NCBI GenBank assembly: GCA_031286585.1
Contig: JAITUC010000006.1
Span: 1-64,000 of the forward strand
Direction of reading: 5' to 3'
Source: Delftia acidovorans
GTDB taxonomy: Bacteria; Pseudomonadota; Gammaproteobacteria; Burkholderiales; Burkholderiaceae_C
DNA: 64,000 nt
In this document: in pieces, positions 50,307-59,056 of the stretch
Numbering within the stretch: position 1 is the first letter of the stretch
How the letters are laid out: each line of letters starts with the position of its first letter
Position numbers and translations under genes: made by a program
The notes under the pieces: model-generated
Databases searched by the model: none
What the model saw: the letters and a program-made list of their open reading frames with translations, nothing else
Told to the model about the DNA's origin: nothing

Positions 50307-51621
50307 TCAATGGATGCCCGGGAAATCAACGATCACGCCGATGATTTGCGGGTTCTCCGAGGTGCTGCTGCCCTTGAAGGTATTGGCCTGTGCGGTGCTC
50401 TTGGTGTACTCGGACTGGTGACCGCCCGTGCCACCGAAGGTGAAGGGCCCGATGCGCACCCCCGCGCTGCCCTCGAAGGCCTGCTTGTTCTGCAGATAGG
50501 TGTTCGCGCTCATCGTGATCTCGAACGAAGGCTTGTAGACGACCAGCAGCTCGGACACCCGTGCCGCGACGATGCCGTTCGGGCCGAACAGGGAGCTCGA
50601 TCCCGGGCCGCCGTTTGCCACCCACGGGGCGACGATGGTGTAGCCCTGGCCGCCCGGCCCCTGCTGGGCCTTGGCCAGTTCGCTCATGAAGCCGCCCGGG
50701 TACCAGTCGCCCGGATTCACCTTCACGCGCGTGGAGGATTCGCAGCTGATCTTCACGGCCGAACTCGAGTCCTGGTTGAACAGGTCGGACTTGCTCCAGC
50801 CGCCCGATGCGTTGACGCTCCAGAAGAAGTTGCCAACGCTGGTCGAGCCCTTGGCAAACGAGGACTTGAAGTCGCTGCTCGACTGCGAAGATTTCATCGT
50901 GATCGAGAACGCGCCTGCACTGCCGTTGGTGAGCGCTGCGCGCCAGTCCGCGCCCGTCGTGTCGATGTGGAAGTCCGGCTGCCAGCGCAGGATGCCCGAG
51001 CCATCTGGCACCTTGGTCCAGCCTGCCGGTGCGGTGTTCGAGGCGGGGTCGCCCGACGGAATCTGCATCATGTCGATGGCGCGCTGCAGATCGCTGGGCA
51101 TGCTGGCCCGCTCCAGCTCCATCTTCATCTTGACCGCCTGGTTATAGGCGTTGGTGGCGGCCTGGATGTTCGCAACGTAGGCAGCAGCCTCCGGCGCGTT
51201 GTTCATCCAAGTGCTGATGTCAGGGTAGCGGGCTGCGAATATCAAGCCGCCGTTCTGCTTTGCACTCAGGTAGTACTGGTTCATGTCGCTGTTGGCCTTG
51301 GCCATCGCATTGCTTTTCTGGACGCACAGGTTGGCCAGCTCCGTCTGATTGGCCTGCTGCTCGGGGCTGACCTTGAAGGTCACGTGACCGAAGATCTGAC
51401 GGACGGCGTCGAAGACGCGTCGCATCGAGGCTGCCGTACTGGCCGATCGCGGACCACTGCGGCATGCCGCTGACGATCTGATAGGCGGCCGGGTCCCATT
51501 GCCCGGTCGGAGCCGTATTCCAGCTGAAGTCCTTGGGGGTGCCAAGCAACTGGAAATTCGGGGTGCCGAGATTCTCGACAAGGGCGTTGTACAACTGGCT
51601 GAACATGGTTTGATCTGACAT
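50307..51621 (-). CDS. Unknown protein, paralogue A, frameshifted
   Basis: The product spans about 438 aa in two frames. The N-terminal part starts at ATG 51621 (MSDQTMFSQL, with AGGAA upstream) and is open to near 51420. Protein-like sequence then continues in the +1 frame from about 51425 (VFDAVRQIFGHVTFKVS) to the stop at 50307. The join reads smoothly (YGSLDAT|RVFDAV), so one base is in excess relative to an intact gene. A helical stretch (VQKSNAMAKANSDMNQYYL) is followed by the region shared with paralogue B, ending FGGTGG and IGVIVDFPGIH. Whether it is a real frameshift, programmed shifting or a sequence error cannot be decided here. Function unknown. Confidence 0.65.
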
Positions 51622-52176
51622 GGCGTGCAATTCCTGAAGGTGAATGGATAGGAAGCGGCATGAGGGTTTCAATTCATGAGCGCTTTCCTGGGACAATGAG
51701 AACGATTGCCCGGTATTGGGCCTAAGGCATGGGGTGATTTGGATAAATCGCAGGCGGGGATCGCGACGAAGGCTTCATAAAGGGAGACTCCTTTGATTTG
51801 CGTGCAATGATCCGGCACGTGGGCGCCGGGAAGATGCCTTGACGGACGCGGTCCGTAAAGGCGAAGAGAGTGCGCGGAGAGTCCATATCAACTTGGAAAA
51901 CCTGTGATGCACTGAGGCCTGGTGAATCCGCCATAGGAAGATTGCTGGCCGTGGGGGCAAAGTCCGCACTCTATGTAAATATGGAATGGAACGGCTCCGC
52001 CAAGTGCAGCAACAAATTCTCTGTTGACACAATTTTCACCCTCCGGTTGATCCAAAGTCGCGAATTCAATCTCCGCGATTCGTAGGACGCATCATGCCCA
52101 ATTGCACCGGGAGGGTGGAATACTTCCAATGTCGTATTCGGTGGGTGCGGATAGGCGATGCACGCCGGCGTGGATA
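51622..52176. other. 555-bp non-coding region between LuxR gene and paralogue A
   Basis: This region is more AT-rich than the adjacent genes and holds no supportable gene. Being upstream of paralogue A, it should contain its promoter and possibly the regulator's binding site. GATTGAATTCGCGACTTT (minus-strand sense, 52053-52070) resembles nothing specific. No terminator for the LuxR gene is obvious. Confidence 0.4.
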
Positions 52177-52668
52177 TCAGGCGTCGCCGCCATTGCGAGT
52201 TGCCGTTGGCGCGAGTGTCTGCAACTGGGCCGTGCTGGTCAGGCCCAGTTTGCGCAGAATGTTTTCGCGATGCTTGCGCACGGTCAAGTCGCTGAGGTAA
52301 AGCGAACGTGCGATCTCCTTGCTGGTGTGGCCCGCCAGCACGTGCACCATCACCTCCAGCTCGCGAGGAGACAACGGCAGCGGTGAGCGGGCCGCTCCCA
52401 ACCAGCCTTGCCGCCTGGCATGCGTGACGAGTTCGACGGCATTGCGCAGGCCCAGCCGCGTGCACATATTGCTGCGGTGCTTGCGCACCGTGTGCTCGCT
52501 GATGCCCAGCGTGCGCGCGATGTCCTTGCAACCGAGGCCCTTGGCCATCGCTTCGAGCACATCGATTTCGCGCGCGGTGAGCGCAGAGGCGGCGACTTCA
52601 TCTGCTATTGGAGGCGCCGCATCGAGATGGCAGTCGCTGCTTTGTAAAATCATTTCCGATATATCCAT
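52177..52668 (-). CDS. Regulator with two tandem LuxR-type HTH domains
   Basis: The protein is 163 aa. It contains two complete LuxR/GerE domains and almost nothing else: LTAREIDVLEAMAKGLGCKD, TLGISEHTVRKHRSNMCTRLGL (residues ~32-90) and LSPRELEVMVHVLAGHTSKE, SLYLSDLTVRKHRENILRKLGL (~100-155). There is no receiver, PAS or autoinducer domain. The start at 52668 follows GGGAGACATACC. Tandem LuxR HTHs in one short protein are unusual; such a protein could bind DNA as a pseudo-dimer. It lies upstream of the two paralogous unknowns on the same strand, so it is the likely controller. Confidence 0.88.
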   Translation of the reverse strand: MDISEMILQSSDCHLDAAPPIADEVAASALTAREIDVLEAMAKGLGCKDIARTLGISEHTVRKHRSNMCTRLGLRNAVELVTHARRQGWLGAARSPLPLSPRELEVMVHVLAGHTSKEIARSLYLSDLTVRKHRENILRKLGLTSTAQLQTLAPTATRNGGDA

Positions 52669-53431
52669 GGTATGTCTCCCATTTTTGATATGCCGATGAC
52701 ATATGGCGATGCCACGGCGAGGTCTCGGCGAGACTGCTTTGCACAGTGCCATTGGAAAGAGTGGATAACTAGCGCAATTCCCTGTCTATGGCTTCGATCA
52801 ACTGAAGCAATGCGATTCATGCAGAAAACGGGCTGGAAAAGATCAGCCAAAAAACATCATGGGTATTGGACGATTGGAAATCATATGCCCCGGCCTGGGC
52901 AGCCTTTTGTATCCAAGGTAGGAGATTAATAAACCATTATCAAGATGGTGTGGTGCATTGGAGAATTAACAAAATCGATTGATAATCTGTTATCACCATT
53001 TCACCTTCGTAACGGATATCTTGGTGGAAATCTTTCGCGATGGTATTACATCTGGCAACAAAAATTCAATCCCAAGTTTTTTGCAGGAGATTGTTGGCAG
53101 TCCAATGGAATTCTGTGGTTTGCGCTTCCGTGATCAGAACTTTTTGGCGTTGCGCAGCCTGGTCCAGGATACGGTCTGGACAGCAGGTCTCTATTTGAGA
53201 CAGCGGCTTAGTGATTGCCGTCATGGAGCTCAGTGGATTCGCCCGCTGCTCAGACCTGTGGCAGGTATTTCAAAGGCAACGCACCGCGCCCGGAATCACA
53301 AGGAATTCAAACGAAAGGCGGCCTCAGGCCGCAAGGGCAACGCCTGAAGCTGCGCATGCGTATCGAGAGGCGGCTGGGCATCTGCGCCGTGCTTCAAGGG
53401 GCGCACCGCTTGCCAAAAGCGTTCCCGGGTC
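52669..53431. other. 763-bp region without a clear gene
   Basis: The left half is AT-rich and the right half GC-rich. Open frames up to about 120 codons exist (for example 52979-53347 on the plus strand), but they have no recognisable motifs or ribosome sites. A small hairpin (GCGGCCT-C-AGGCCGC, 53318-53332) lies near the right end. The right part adjoins an EamA remnant and may be decayed gene sequence. Confidence 0.4.
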
Positions 53432-53605
53432 ATGGCGAAGGGCGTGAACCCAAGCCGCGCCGGGACGCTGTTGGCCTATGTGCTGTGGTTTCGCGGCATC
53501 GGACGCCTGCCTTCGGTGGCCGTGTCCTCCCTGGGCCTCGCGCATCTCGGCAGACCGCTTCGAGCCGGGTGTCTGCCGCTGGCCGACATCCTGTCCTATG
53601 CCTGA
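53432..53605 (+). pseudogene. EamA/DMT transporter C-terminal remnant
   Basis: The frame gives GTLLAYVLWFRGIGRLPSVA, then VSSLGLAHL. This closely follows the last membrane repeat of EamA (drug/metabolite) transporters (AYVLWFRGIGRLPA...VSLLGLLSP). Only about 40 residues are recognisable, and the end diverges before a stop at 53603. The rest of the transporter is absent. It is likely a relic. Confidence 0.6.
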
Positions 53606-53644
53606 GCACGGGCATCGGTAGCCAGGGTGCCGCAGATTAATTAT

Positions 53645-53657
53645 CATACGGTGTATG
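53645..53657. promoter_or_regulatory. Palindromic operator upstream of the RibD-like/TetR operon
   Basis: CATAC-GGT-GTATG is a perfect inverted repeat 24 bases before the start codon, in an AT-rich promoter-like stretch. It is a plausible binding site for the TetR regulator encoded two genes downstream (autoregulated operon). Confidence 0.55.
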
Positions 53658-53680
53658 TTTAATTGGATGGAGAGACCGCC

Positions 53681-54292
53681 ATGGCACCCGGCAGCACACC
53701 CGCAAAAGCGCACGGCAATGCGTTCGGCAAGGTCTTCATCGCCACTTCGGTCGATGGCTTCATCGCCAGGCCCGATGGTTCGCTGGACTGGCTGCCGGCT
53801 GGTGGCGATGGCGGCGAGGACTACGGCTACGCGGCCTTCATGAAGACGGTGGACGGCATCGTCATGGGCCGCTCCACCTATGAAAGCGTGCTGGGCTTCG
53901 ACGGCTGGCCCTTTGAAAAACCCGTGGTGGTGATGAGCCGCACGCTGGGCGCGGGCGATGTGCCTGCGCACCTGCGCGGCAAGTTGCGCATCACGTCCGC
54001 CCAGCCTGCCCAACTGGTGGCCGAACTGCGGGCCGAGGGCTGGAGCAGCGCCTATATCGACGGCGGCGCCGTGATCCGCGCCTTCCTGGCAGCGGGTGAG
54101 GTGGGCGAGATGACCATCACCCGCGTGCCCGTGCTGATCGGTGCCGGGCGGCCGCTGTTTGGCGATATCGGCTGCGATCTGCGGTTGACCTGCCTGGCCT
54201 CCCAGGCCTATCCCGGCGGCATGGTGAGCACGCGCTACCGGGTGGAGGCGGGCGGCCGGGTCATGGTGCGCAACGGTGGCGGCGATGAGTGA
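53681..54292 (+). CDS. Dihydrofolate reductase-like (RibD C-terminal domain) protein
   Basis: The protein is 203 aa. The RibD_C/DHFR fold shows in VFIATSVDGFIARPDGSLDW, GIVMGRSTYESVL, KPVVVMSRTL, SAYIDGGAVIRAFLAAGEVGEM and RVPVLIGAGRPLF. Stand-alone members are NADPH-dependent reductases of unknown substrate. The ATG at 53681 has GGAGAG 7 bases upstream and is preferred over 53663. It overlaps the TetR gene by 8 bp. A palindrome lies in the promoter. Confidence 0.88.
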   Translation: MAPGSTPAKAHGNAFGKVFIATSVDGFIARPDGSLDWLPAGGDGGEDYGYAAFMKTVDGIVMGRSTYESVLGFDGWPFEKPVVVMSRTLGAGDVPAHLRGKLRITSAQPAQLVAELRAEGWSSAYIDGGAVIRAFLAAGEVGEMTITRVPVLIGAGRPLFGDIGCDLRLTCLASQAYPGGMVSTRYRVEAGGRVMVRNGGGDE

Positions 54293-54884
54293 GCAGGCTG
54301 TACCGGCTGTACCGGCTGGACGGCGCGGGCGCCCCTCGGCCGGGCGTTCGCTCAGCCGCGATCAGGTGCTGGACGCCGGGCTGGCGCTTCTGGAAGAACT
54401 GGGCGCGCAGGGCTTTGGCCTGCGGCCGCTGGCGCGGCAGCTGGGCATTACGCCCATGTCGGTGATCCACCATGTGGGCGACCAGCAGGAGCTGATGCGC
54501 AGCCTGGTGGAGCGTGTGCATGGCCTGCCGCTGGCCGATCCTTCGCCCGGGCTTGCGCCCGCGCGGCGCGTGCAGGCGCTGCTGGCCGGCTACATGGAGC
54601 GCGTGCGCCGCCATCCGGCGCTGACGGTCTGCATTCTGGGCGACCCGGCCCTGTTCACCGAGTCTCTGGCCGCCTTCACGCAGCGGCTGCGCGGCGAGGT
54701 GCGGCAGTGCGAGCCTGACGATGACGATGCCGCCGTGCTGCTGGACCTGCTGATCGACTACACCCACGGCCATGCGCTGGCGCTGGCCTTGTCAGGCGAG
54801 GGCGCGCAGGCCTTGCACGGCCGGTTCGAGCAGGGGCTGGCGCGGCTGCTGCGCCAGGGCTTGGAGCGGCAGCCCGGCCCGTGA
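54285..54884 (+). CDS. TetR-family transcriptional regulator
   Basis: The protein is 199 aa. The N-terminal HTH (LSRDQVLDAGLALLEELGAQ, GFGLRPLARQLGITPMSVIHHVGDQQELM) is typical of TetR, and the helical C-terminal half should bind the ligand. It overlaps the upstream reductase gene by 8 bp (ATG at 54285), so both are cotranscribed and presumably repressed through the palindrome at 53645-53657. A GTG 9 bases upstream is an alternative start. The ligand is unknown. Confidence 0.88.
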   Translation: MSEQAVPAVPAGRRGRPSAGRSLSRDQVLDAGLALLEELGAQGFGLRPLARQLGITPMSVIHHVGDQQELMRSLVERVHGLPLADPSPGLAPARRVQALLAGYMERVRRHPALTVCILGDPALFTESLAAFTQRLRGEVRQCEPDDDDAAVLLDLLIDYTHGHALALALSGEGAQALHGRFEQGLARLLRQGLERQPGP

Positions 54885-55028
54885 TCCCCGGTCCCTGCAA
54901 TGCAGGGACGACAGGGAGCATGCCAAGTGGGGTGCTGTGGGGCGCGAGCTGGCCGGATGCACCGATGCCGCTCAGGCAAACAGCCTGCGCGCCATGAATT
55001 TGATAAAGGCCTTGACCTGGGTTCAGGC

Positions 55029-55388
55029 TCAGCTGGCAGGCTGCAGCTGCATGCCCAGGCGCGAGAACAGGATCTGCCGGCCATCGCCCTGCAGGCGCTG
55101 TATCACCATGCCACCATCGAGGTGCAGGTAGATGCGCAGGGCGCTGCCGTTGCCGGGGTCGTAGTCCAGGTGGCAGGGGTCCTTGTCCAGATCCTTCCAG
55201 CCGTGGGGTTCGACCAGCCTGCGTCCGGCGATGCGGCGCAGCTCGGTCTCGGGGGCCGCGAAATAGCTGTGGGTCTGAAGCCACAGCGTGCGCAGCTGCT
55301 CGAAGGACTGTTCACGCGAGGAACAGGCGGGCGCAGCCTCCAGCAGGGACAGCAGCATGTCCAGAAGCTGATCGAATGAATACTGCAT
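55029..55388 (-). CDS. Hypothetical protein
   Basis: The protein is 119 aa. The N-terminal half is helical (SFDQLLDMLLSLLEAAPACS, SFEQLRTLWLQTHSYFAA), and the C-terminal half is beta-prone with Trp, Gly and Asp (HGWKDLDKDPCHLDYDPGNG). No signal or membrane segment is seen. AAGGGG precedes the start at 55388. It is divergent from nikR. I do not recognise a family. Confidence 0.6.
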   Translation of the reverse strand: MQYSFDQLLDMLLSLLEAAPACSSREQSFEQLRTLWLQTHSYFAAPETELRRIAGRRLVEPHGWKDLDKDPCHLDYDPGNGSALRIYLHLDGGMVIQRLQGDGRQILFSRLGMQLQPAS

Positions 55389-55634
55389 GCCGCGCCCCTT
55401 TCAGCGATCGACGGTGCGCACCGCGCAACCTCGATGAGATTAACCGGATATTGCGCGAATGTGAACAAAGCATGACCGTGGTGGTTTGTCGCTATTGCCA
55501 GCCTGTGCCGACAGTGATTGGCGCGGGTGTTGCATGCAGGGCACACGGCCAGGATGGCCGGACAATGGCCGGGCACATCCTGCGCGATGCCGATCTTTTT
55601 GTTCCCGCCACCTGTTTCCCCACTTCTGCTGCCC

Positions 55635-56111
55635 ATGGAACGCTTCACCATCTCCATCGACGACGACCTGGCCCGTGATTTCGACGCATGGATCGCCGCG
55701 CGCGGCTACGACAACCGCTCCGAGGCCATCCGCGACGTGCTGCGCGCCCATCTTGCCCAGGTGCGCGAGCGCGAGGACGCCGACGGCCTCTGCGTGGCCA
55801 ACCTGTCCTATGTCTACAACCACCACGAGCGCGACCTGTCCGAGCGCCTGGCCAGCCTGCAGCATGACCACCACGAGCTGCACATGGCCACCACCCACGT
55901 GCACCTGGACCATGAGCAGTGCATAGAGACGGTGATGCTGCGCGGCCCGGCCAGCGCCGTGCGGCGTTTTGCCGACACCATCACGGCCGAGCGCGGCGTG
56001 CACCATGGCCAGCTCAACGTGGTGATGGCGCGCCGGGGGGAGCCTGGCGGGCATGACCACGCGCAACCCGATCCGCATCCACATCCCCATTCACACGCCC
56101 ACGGCGACTGA
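55635..56111 (+). CDS. nikR: Nickel-responsive regulator NikR
   Basis: The protein is 158 aa. The ribbon-helix-helix DNA-binding domain (RFTISIDDDLARDFDAWIAA, YDNRSEAIRDVLR) is followed by the ACT-like nickel-sensing domain. The conserved His/Cys ligands are visible in LQHDHHELHMATTHVHLDHEQC. A His-rich tail (HDHAQPDPHPHPHSHAHGD, 7 His) extends beyond the usual end and may store or sense metal. Ni-loaded NikR normally represses nickel uptake genes; a matching operator lies before the TonB receptor downstream. The ribosome site is weak. Confidence 0.92.
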   Translation: MERFTISIDDDLARDFDAWIAARGYDNRSEAIRDVLRAHLAQVREREDADGLCVANLSYVYNHHERDLSERLASLQHDHHELHMATTHVHLDHEQCIETVMLRGPASAVRRFADTITAERGVHHGQLNVVMARRGEPGGHDHAQPDPHPHPHSHAHGD

Positions 56112-56157
56112 TTGAAGCCAGGGCGGGCGCCTTGCCCAGCCTCTGTCACGCAGGCCG

Positions 56158-56184
56158 GTATGAAGTTTGCTTTTTTCTTCATAC
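56158..56184. promoter_or_regulatory. Candidate NikR operator
   Basis: GTATGA-N15-TCATAC lies between nikR and the TonB receptor. The half-sites match the E. coli NikR consensus GTATGA-N16-TCATAC exactly; the spacer is one base shorter, so it may be a variant site. It is 15 bases before the receptor start at 56200. Confidence 0.6.
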
Positions 56185-56199
56185 AACTCTTGGACCCGC

Positions 56200-58272
56200 A
56201 TGACACATCCTCTGAAATTTCCTTCTCGGCCCTGCGCCTTGCACCAGATTGCGGCGGCCGGCCTGCTGGGCCTGGCCGCCATTCCCCAGGCTGGTGCACA
56301 GCAGGCGGCGGATGCCGCGGCCAGCCTGCAGCCCGTCGAGGTCAAGGGCCAGACCGCGCGCGGTGCCTCGGCCGCCTACACCACCACGGTGATCGAGGCC
56401 GATGACATCGCCAACGCCCATGCCAGCCACCCGCAGGAGCTGCTGCGCCAGGTGCCCGGCATGAATGTGCAGAACTACCAGCTGTCGGGCGTGGGTGACG
56501 CCATCGTCATGCGCGGCTTCGGCGGTGGAGGCCATGGCGGCGACGTGGGCGTGGTGCTGGACGGCATTCCCCTGAACGAGGCCATGTCGCATGCCGACGG
56601 CTATGTGGACCTGGGCGTGATCGTGCCCCTGGAGATGGAGCGCATCAGCATCTACAAGGGTCCCGTGTCCGCGCTGTACGGCAACTTCAACCGCGCGGGG
56701 CTGATGGCGATAGAGACGCGCAAGCACGGCAACTATGACGCGCAGGCCGAGTACCGCGAGGCCGATGTCAGCCTGTCCTCCCACGGCACGCTGGACGCGC
56801 AGGGCGCCCTGGGGCTGAAGCTGGGAGAGGGCGAATTCCTCAACCTGGCGGCCCAGCACTACCGCACCGATGGATTTCGCACGCAGTCGCAGTTCCAGCG
56901 CAGCACGGCGGCCCTGCGCTGGAGCAAGCGGCTCACGCCGCAGCTGGAGGTGGCGCTGTCGGCACGGCTGCACCATGGCGAGGGCGATTCGCCGTCGTAC
57001 CTGACGGCGGGGCAGTTCGCGCGTGATCCGCAAGGCATGGACCCGCGCGCCATGAACGATGGCACGCGCAAGAATTTCGCCACGCTGCGCGCCGATGTGC
57101 AGTACGCGCTCTCGCCCCGGCTGACCTGGCTGGGCCATGCCTACACCACGCAGCAGAGCTTCACGCGCTGGTTCAGCCGGCCCATTGATGCGCTGCAGTG
57201 GCGCCAGCGCGAGGAAAGCTATGACCGCGTCGTCTATGGCGCCGGCACCAGCCTCAATGGCCGCCATGCCACGGCGCTGACCCCGCTCAACTGGGTGGCG
57301 GGGCTGGAGGCCGTGCGCGAATCCACCGACTACCAGTTCTACGACGGCCTGCAGTGGCGCGAGCGCACGGGTGCGGCCATTGACGACCGCAATTCCAGGC
57401 TCGACACCCTCTCGGCCTTTGCCGAGGTGGATGCGCCCATCCACCGCCTGCTGCAGCTGTCCGCAGGCCTGCGCTGGGACCGCTTTACGGGCGGCTGCCG
57501 CCCCAACGGCCCCGAGACGGGCAGCGACCCCTGCGGCCCGCTGGCGCGCACCTCGCATGCCAGCCCCAAGCTGGGCCTGCGCTCGCAGGTGGCGCCGGGC
57601 GTGCTGCTGCGCGCCAGCTGGTCCGAAGGCTTTGCGCTGGCCAGCGATTTCGCCAAGTACGCGCTGGGCGCCGCGCGGCTGGACCCCAATATCTTTCGCC
57701 AGACCGAAGTGGGCGCTCAAGTCAAGCCCATGCCCGGCCTGGTGCTCGACGTGGCGGCCTATCGCATGCTGTCCTCGGGCGAGATCCGCAACGTGGCGCC
57801 CGGCGTGTACGAGAACTTCGGCGCCACGCGCCGAACGGGCGTGGAGGCCAGCGCGCTGTGGGCGGTGCGCAAGAACCTGGACCTGCAACTGGCCTGGGGC
57901 AGCGCCCATTCACGCGTGACCGAGAACGGCAACCCGGCCCTGGTCGGCAACCAGGTGGCCGGCGTGCCCCGGCAGACCGCCACCGTGGGCCTGGCCTGGC
58001 GCCCGCTGGCGCAGTGGGAGGGCACGCTGACCTGGCGCCGCGTGGGCCGCTATGCAGTCACGGCCGACAACAGCGTGTTCTACGGCGGCTACGCCACCTG
58101 GGACCTGGGCCTGAGCTGGCGCCTGCCTTCGGCGCGCAGCCGCATCTATGCCGTGGTCTCCAACCTGGGGGACAAGACCTACGCCACCTCGGCCTCGGTC
58201 ATCCGCGGCGTGCCGCTGTTTGCGCCCGGCGCGCCGCGCACGCTCAAGGTCGGCGTGCAGACACAGTTTTGA
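56200..58272 (+). CDS. TonB-dependent receptor, probably for nickel
   Basis: The protein is 690 aa. A signal peptide (QIAAAGLLGLAAIPQAGAQ) is followed by the plug domain (PQELLRQVPGMNVQNYQLSG, DAIVMRGFGGGGHGGD, LDGIPLNEAMSHADGY, ISIYKGPVSALYGNFN). A 22-strand barrel ends in a terminal Phe (VGVQTQF). The upstream NikR-like operator and nikR, plus the following DUF4198 gene, suggest transport of a nickel chelate across the outer membrane. The start at 56200 is ATG with a weak ribosome site; TTG at 56167 is an unlikely alternative. His-rich loops in the plug (GGGGHGGD) would suit a metal ligand. Confidence 0.88.
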   Translation: MTHPLKFPSRPCALHQIAAAGLLGLAAIPQAGAQQAADAAASLQPVEVKGQTARGASAAYTTTVIEADDIANAHASHPQELLRQVPGMNVQNYQLSGVGDAIVMRGFGGGGHGGDVGVVLDGIPLNEAMSHADGYVDLGVIVPLEMERISIYKGPVSALYGNFNRAGLMAIETRKHGNYDAQAEYREADVSLSSHGTLDAQGALGLKLGEGEFLNLAAQHYRTDGFRTQSQFQRSTAALRWSKRLTPQLEVALSARLHHGEGDSPSYLTAGQFARDPQGMDPRAMNDGTRKNFATLRADVQYALSPRLTWLGHAYTTQQSFTRWFSRPIDALQWRQREESYDRVVYGAGTSLNGRHATALTPLNWVAGLEAVRESTDYQFYDGLQWRERTGAAIDDRNSRLDTLSAFAEVDAPIHRLLQLSAGLRWDRFTGGCRPNGPETGSDPCGPLARTSHASPKLGLRSQVAPGVLLRASWSEGFALASDFAKYALGAARLDPNIFRQTEVGAQVKPMPGLVLDVAAYRMLSSGEIRNVAPGVYENFGATRRTGVEASALWAVRKNLDLQLAWGSAHSRVTENGNPALVGNQVAGVPRQTATVGLAWRPLAQWEGTLTWRRVGRYAVTADNSVFYGGYATWDLGLSWRLPSARSRIYAVVSNLGDKTYATSASVIRGVPLFAPGAPRTLKVGVQTQF

Positions 58273-58282
58273 GGAGGAAAAA

Positions 58283-59008
58283 ATGAAATCCAACCCTTGT
58301 TTCGCATCCGCCGCATCCGTTGCCGCCGCCGCATTCGCGGCCCTGCTGGCCTGCGCACCGATGGCCCAGGCCCACAACGTCTGGCTGGAGCCCGATGCCG
58401 ACGGCGCCTACACCGTGCAGTTCGGTGGCCACGAAGGCAAGCTGGAGACCTTTGCCGCTGGCAAGCTCAAGAGCGTTGAGGCCTATGACGCGCGCGGCCG
58501 CCGCATCGACGTGGCCGTGCAGCCCGTGCCCGGTGGTGCCCGCGCCACGCCGGCCCGCAAGGCCGCGCTGCTGGCCGCGCATTTCGACAACGGCTTTTTC
58601 AGCCGCGTGGGCGAGGGGCCGATGCTTGAAAAGCCCATGACCGAGAACCCCGGTGCCACCAGCGGCGTGCATGCGCTCAAGTTCCACAAGACCATTCTCG
58701 AATGGGGCCCGGTCACCCGCGAGAAGCTGGGCCAGACCCTGGAGATCATCGCCAGGACCCGCCGCTCGCCCCATGCGGGCGAGCCCCAGCAATTCCAGGT
58801 GCTGCTGGACGGACAGCCCCGGGCCGGCGTGCGCGTGTCGCTGGGCGAAAGCGGCCCGCCGCTGACCACCGATGCCGATGGCCTGGTGACCGTCACACCG
58901 CGTGCCGGCATGAACCAGCTGCTGGCCATCGTGCGCCTGCCCGTGGCAGGCGATGCGCGCGCCACCAGCCTCAGCTACGAGTACCTGCTGGGGTTCTCGG
59001 CGCATTGA
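58283..59008 (+). CDS. DUF4198 periplasmic protein, nickel/cobalt uptake-associated
   Basis: The protein is 241 aa. A signal peptide (AAAFAALLACAPMAQA) precedes the domain, which begins with the typical HNVWLEPDADGAYTVQFGGHE. The His at the mature N-terminus after AQA|HNVW is shared by DUF4198/NikM-like components. GAGGAGG lies just before the ATG at 58283, giving strong translation. It follows the TonB receptor by 10 bp, so both are in one operon. It probably handles metal in the periplasm; no ABC or ECF nickel permease is nearby. Confidence 0.85.
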   Translation: MKSNPCFASAASVAAAAFAALLACAPMAQAHNVWLEPDADGAYTVQFGGHEGKLETFAAGKLKSVEAYDARGRRIDVAVQPVPGGARATPARKAALLAAHFDNGFFSRVGEGPMLEKPMTENPGATSGVHALKFHKTILEWGPVTREKLGQTLEIIARTRRSPHAGEPQQFQVLLDGQPRAGVRVSLGESGPPLTTDADGLVTVTPRAGMNQLLAIVRLPVAGDARATSLSYEYLLGFSAH

Positions 59009-59056
59009 AAGGGGCTGGCGGCCCGGCCCGGCCTAGCGTGGCCCGGCGCTGTGGGG

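Noticed and set aside
52979..53347. Plus-strand frame of 122 codons in the gene-poor region
   Set aside because: It has no ribosome site and no recognisable motif, and its composition changes halfway; it is not supported as a gene.
56179..57909. Minus-strand frame (576 codons) opposite the TonB receptor
   Set aside because: It is antisense to a complete TonB-dependent receptor, and the product is low-complexity.
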